Positions 62,524 to 64,000 of a DNA stretch of 64,000 nucleotides are shown here, piece by piece. Origin of the DNA: Planctomycetales bacterium ZRK34 (GTDB lineage Bacteria > Planctomycetota > Phycisphaerae > Phycisphaerales > Zrk34); assembly GCA_014873095.1 (NCBI GenBank), contig CP050848.1:1860001-1924000 (forward strand), written 5' to 3'. The notes beneath the pieces are model-generated. The model worked only from the letters and a program-made list of their open reading frames with translations. It had not been told where the DNA came from and ran no database searches. The position numbers and the translations under genes are program-made. Each line of letters opens with the position of its first letter. Position 1 is the stretch's first letter.

Positions 62524-63675
62524 TTACATCTTTTCGAGGGCGGCTTTCGCCTTGGCGGCCCACTCGGTGTCGGGATATTCATCAACGATCTTCTGGTAGC
62601 CCTTCTTGGCCAGATCCTCACGGCCGGCCTGCTGATAGCCCGAAGCCATGTTGAACGCCGCCTTGGCGCGACCCTCCTGGTCGGAGGATTTCATCTTCTT
62701 CATGAACTGCTCGTCGGCCTCGTAGGCGGCGACACGCTCAGCGGCGGCGGCCCCGGCGTCGGTCTTGCCGTAGCGCGAGGCGATGAGCTTGTACTTGCCA
62801 TAAGCCTCGACATGTTTGTCCGATTCGCGGAGGCCGTCGGCGATGGTCATCAAGCGTTCGGCGATGGCCTGTTGCTTGGCTTCGGGGTCGGCCGCGGCCG
62901 CGCTGCCGGCGCTCGGCAGGCGCACGCCCATGGCTTTGAGCTTTTCGATCGCCTCGGGGTGTTCTTCGAGAAACTTCGCCAGGGCGGCGCCGCGCTCACC
63001 GGTCGGCCGAAAGCGCATCATCAGCGGCCGCAGCGTCGTCAGTAGTTTGGTGTCTTGTAGCTGCTCGGGTTCCATCTGGCTGAACAACTCAAGGGCGGGC
63101 ATGAAGTTCATGTCCTTATCGATGGCGTCGATCGCCTGTTCGATCTGCTCCTTGAGTTCAGCGCGGCGGACGGACGCCGGCGGCAGCGGCGGGTGCTGCT
63201 GGACCGCCTGCTTCAGCGGCTGCTCGATGCCCGCGGGATGACCGCCCCACAGCACCTCGCCATCGGGCGAGATGATGAACGCATGCGGAATGCCCGTCAC
63301 ACCGAACGCCGGGCCAAGCTGGTTGGGCTGCTCGGTGTCGATGGCGTGGGTCCAGTTCATGGCGTTCTGCTGAATGAACGGGATGACCGGTTGTCGATTG
63401 TCGTCACGGCTGACGCTGAGCAGTCGCACGCCCAGCGGCGCGTACTCAGCATTGAGCTTTTTCAGGTGCGGGATCTGCGCCCGGCACGGCGGACACCACG
63501 TCGCCCAGAATTCGAGCACCACCATCTGGCCCTGCATGTCCTTGGAGGTGAGCACGCTGCCGTCGATGAGTTTGATCGCCAGGTTTGGCTTGTCGCCGAC
63601 ATTGACCGCCGCGTCGGCCGTTCCGAAGCAACCGGCGAAGATCAATCCGATGAGCATGATGCGGACACAAGACAT
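62524..63675 (-). CDS. TlpA/ResA-like secreted thioredoxin with TPR-like tail
   Basis: A 383-aa exported protein: signal peptide about 1-22, thioredoxin-like domain about 25-160 with the active site WATWCPPCRAQ (C61, C64) and cis-Pro in GVTGIPHAFIISPDG, then a helical domain (about 190-383) with tetratricopeptide-like repeats at the end (AFNMASGYQQAGREDLAKKG, YQKIVDEYPDTEWAAKAKAA). It probably reduces or handles disulfides in the periplasm; the helical tail may bind partners. Confidence 0.88.
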   Translation of the reverse strand: MSCVRIMLIGLIFAGCFGTADAAVNVGDKPNLAIKLIDGSVLTSKDMQGQMVVLEFWATWCPPCRAQIPHLKKLNAEYAPLGVRLLSVSRDDNRQPVIPFIQQNAMNWTHAIDTEQPNQLGPAFGVTGIPHAFIISPDGEVLWGGHPAGIEQPLKQAVQQHPPLPPASVRRAELKEQIEQAIDAIDKDMNFMPALELFSQMEPEQLQDTKLLTTLRPLMMRFRPTGERGAALAKFLEEHPEAIEKLKAMGVRLPSAGSAAAADPEAKQQAIAERLMTIADGLRESDKHVEAYGKYKLIASRYGKTDAGAAAAERVAAYEADEQFMKKMKSSDQEGRAKAAFNMASGYQQAGREDLAKKGYQKIVDEYPDTEWAAKAKAALEKM

Positions 63676-63831
63676 GAAAGGCCCCCTTCGGTGTGTAGGT
63701 GCTAAACAACCAACGCATCATCATACCGCGGCGTTGCATCCGGCGAAACGGAAAAATATTCGCCGCTTCCGGGGATTCAGGCGGCCGTAGGGGCTTCCCT
63801 TGCGGGCGGGTGGCTGTTAAATTAGCAGCCC

Positions 63832-64000
63832 ATGTCCGATGATTCGCCGGTGATCAGTCTGAAACAGGTGCGCAAAAGCTTCGACGGCCGCGTCGTGCTT
63901 GATGATGTCACCTTCGATGTCCAAAAGGGCCAGACCATCGTCATCATGGGCGGCTCGGGCTGCGGCAAGTCGACCACGCTTCGCATGATCATCGGATCCT
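63832..64000 (+). CDS. ABC transporter ATP-binding protein, N-terminal part (MlaF/Mkl-like)
   Basis: Only 56 codons are present before the window ends. MSDDSPVISLKQVRKSFDGR begins a normal ABC ATPase, and the Walker A loop is GGSGCGKST (residues 40-48). The surroundings VIMGGSGCGKSTTLRMIIG resemble the lipid-transport (MlaF/Ttg2A) subfamily, which usually reads IIGGSGSGKSTLLR.MIG. Permease and MCE genes would be expected downstream. Confidence 0.8.
   Translation, partial: MSDDSPVISLKQVRKSFDGRVVLDDVTFDVQKGQTIVIMGGSGCGKSTTLRMIIGS

Overview
The window reads as chromosome of a GC-rich planctomycete, most likely of class Phycisphaerae. The signs are six secreted proteins with PEP-CTERM or VPLPA-type C-terminal sorting tags, four pseudopilin-like proteins (three with an H-X9-DG or close variant), ECF sigma/FecR pairs, DUF1080-ThuA and sulfatase genes, and a MotA/TolQ protein with two ExbD-like partners. 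This is inferred from protein families only; no rRNA or tRNA gene was seen, and no species can be named.

Layout. 0-9 kb: end of a phosphoglycerate mutase, a TetR regulator, a PEP-CTERM protein, a KefB-like antiporter followed by an RCK potassium-channel-like protein with an altered filter, a PilZ protein, and a three-gene proton-channel operon. 9.5-19.7 kb: eight genes on the minus strand forming a carbohydrate locus (two DUF1080-ThuA fusions, sulfatase, Gfo/Idh/MocA oxidoreductase, sugar isomerase, two paralogous secreted proteins, cupin/mannose-6-phosphate-isomerase-like protein). 20-35.5 kb: three successive modules, each running ECF sigma factor, FecR-type anti-sigma with an outside sensor domain, VPLPA-tagged surface protein(s), pseudopilin(s). 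35.5-36.7 kb: gene-free DNA packed with tandem repeats and long perfect palindromes. 36.7-44.4 kb: SGNH hydrolases, a tagatose-3-epimerase-like enzyme, a Na/phosphate symporter, a YheT-like hydrolase and a GH-A-clan glycosidase.

45.6-48.5 kb holds an apparently intact IS1595-family element with 23-bp inverted ends and an 8-bp target duplication. It carries a DUF262-HNH protein and a 56-aa ORF as passengers and sits between a PEP-CTERM gene and that gene's terminator. 48.6-64 kb: KDG-kinase-like sugar kinase, secreted hydrolase, FAD oxidoreductase, a signal-peptidase-I homologue that lacks the nucleophile, a malate/lactate-type dehydrogenase, an APC permease, a sigma-54 activator next to a TraR/DksA-type gene with a sigma-54-like promoter, 6-phosphogluconate dehydrogenase, a D-2-hydroxyacid dehydrogenase, a TlpA-like thioredoxin and the start of an ABC ATPase.

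The genes fit a polysaccharide-degrading, surface-decorating lifestyle: hydrolases, sulfatase and sugar-oxidation enzymes feed central metabolism, while the sigma/anti-sigma modules probably couple an extracellular signal to production of tagged surface proteins. Intergenic DNA is unusually rich in several distinct families of palindromic dispersed repeats, one of which also occurs inside three coding regions.
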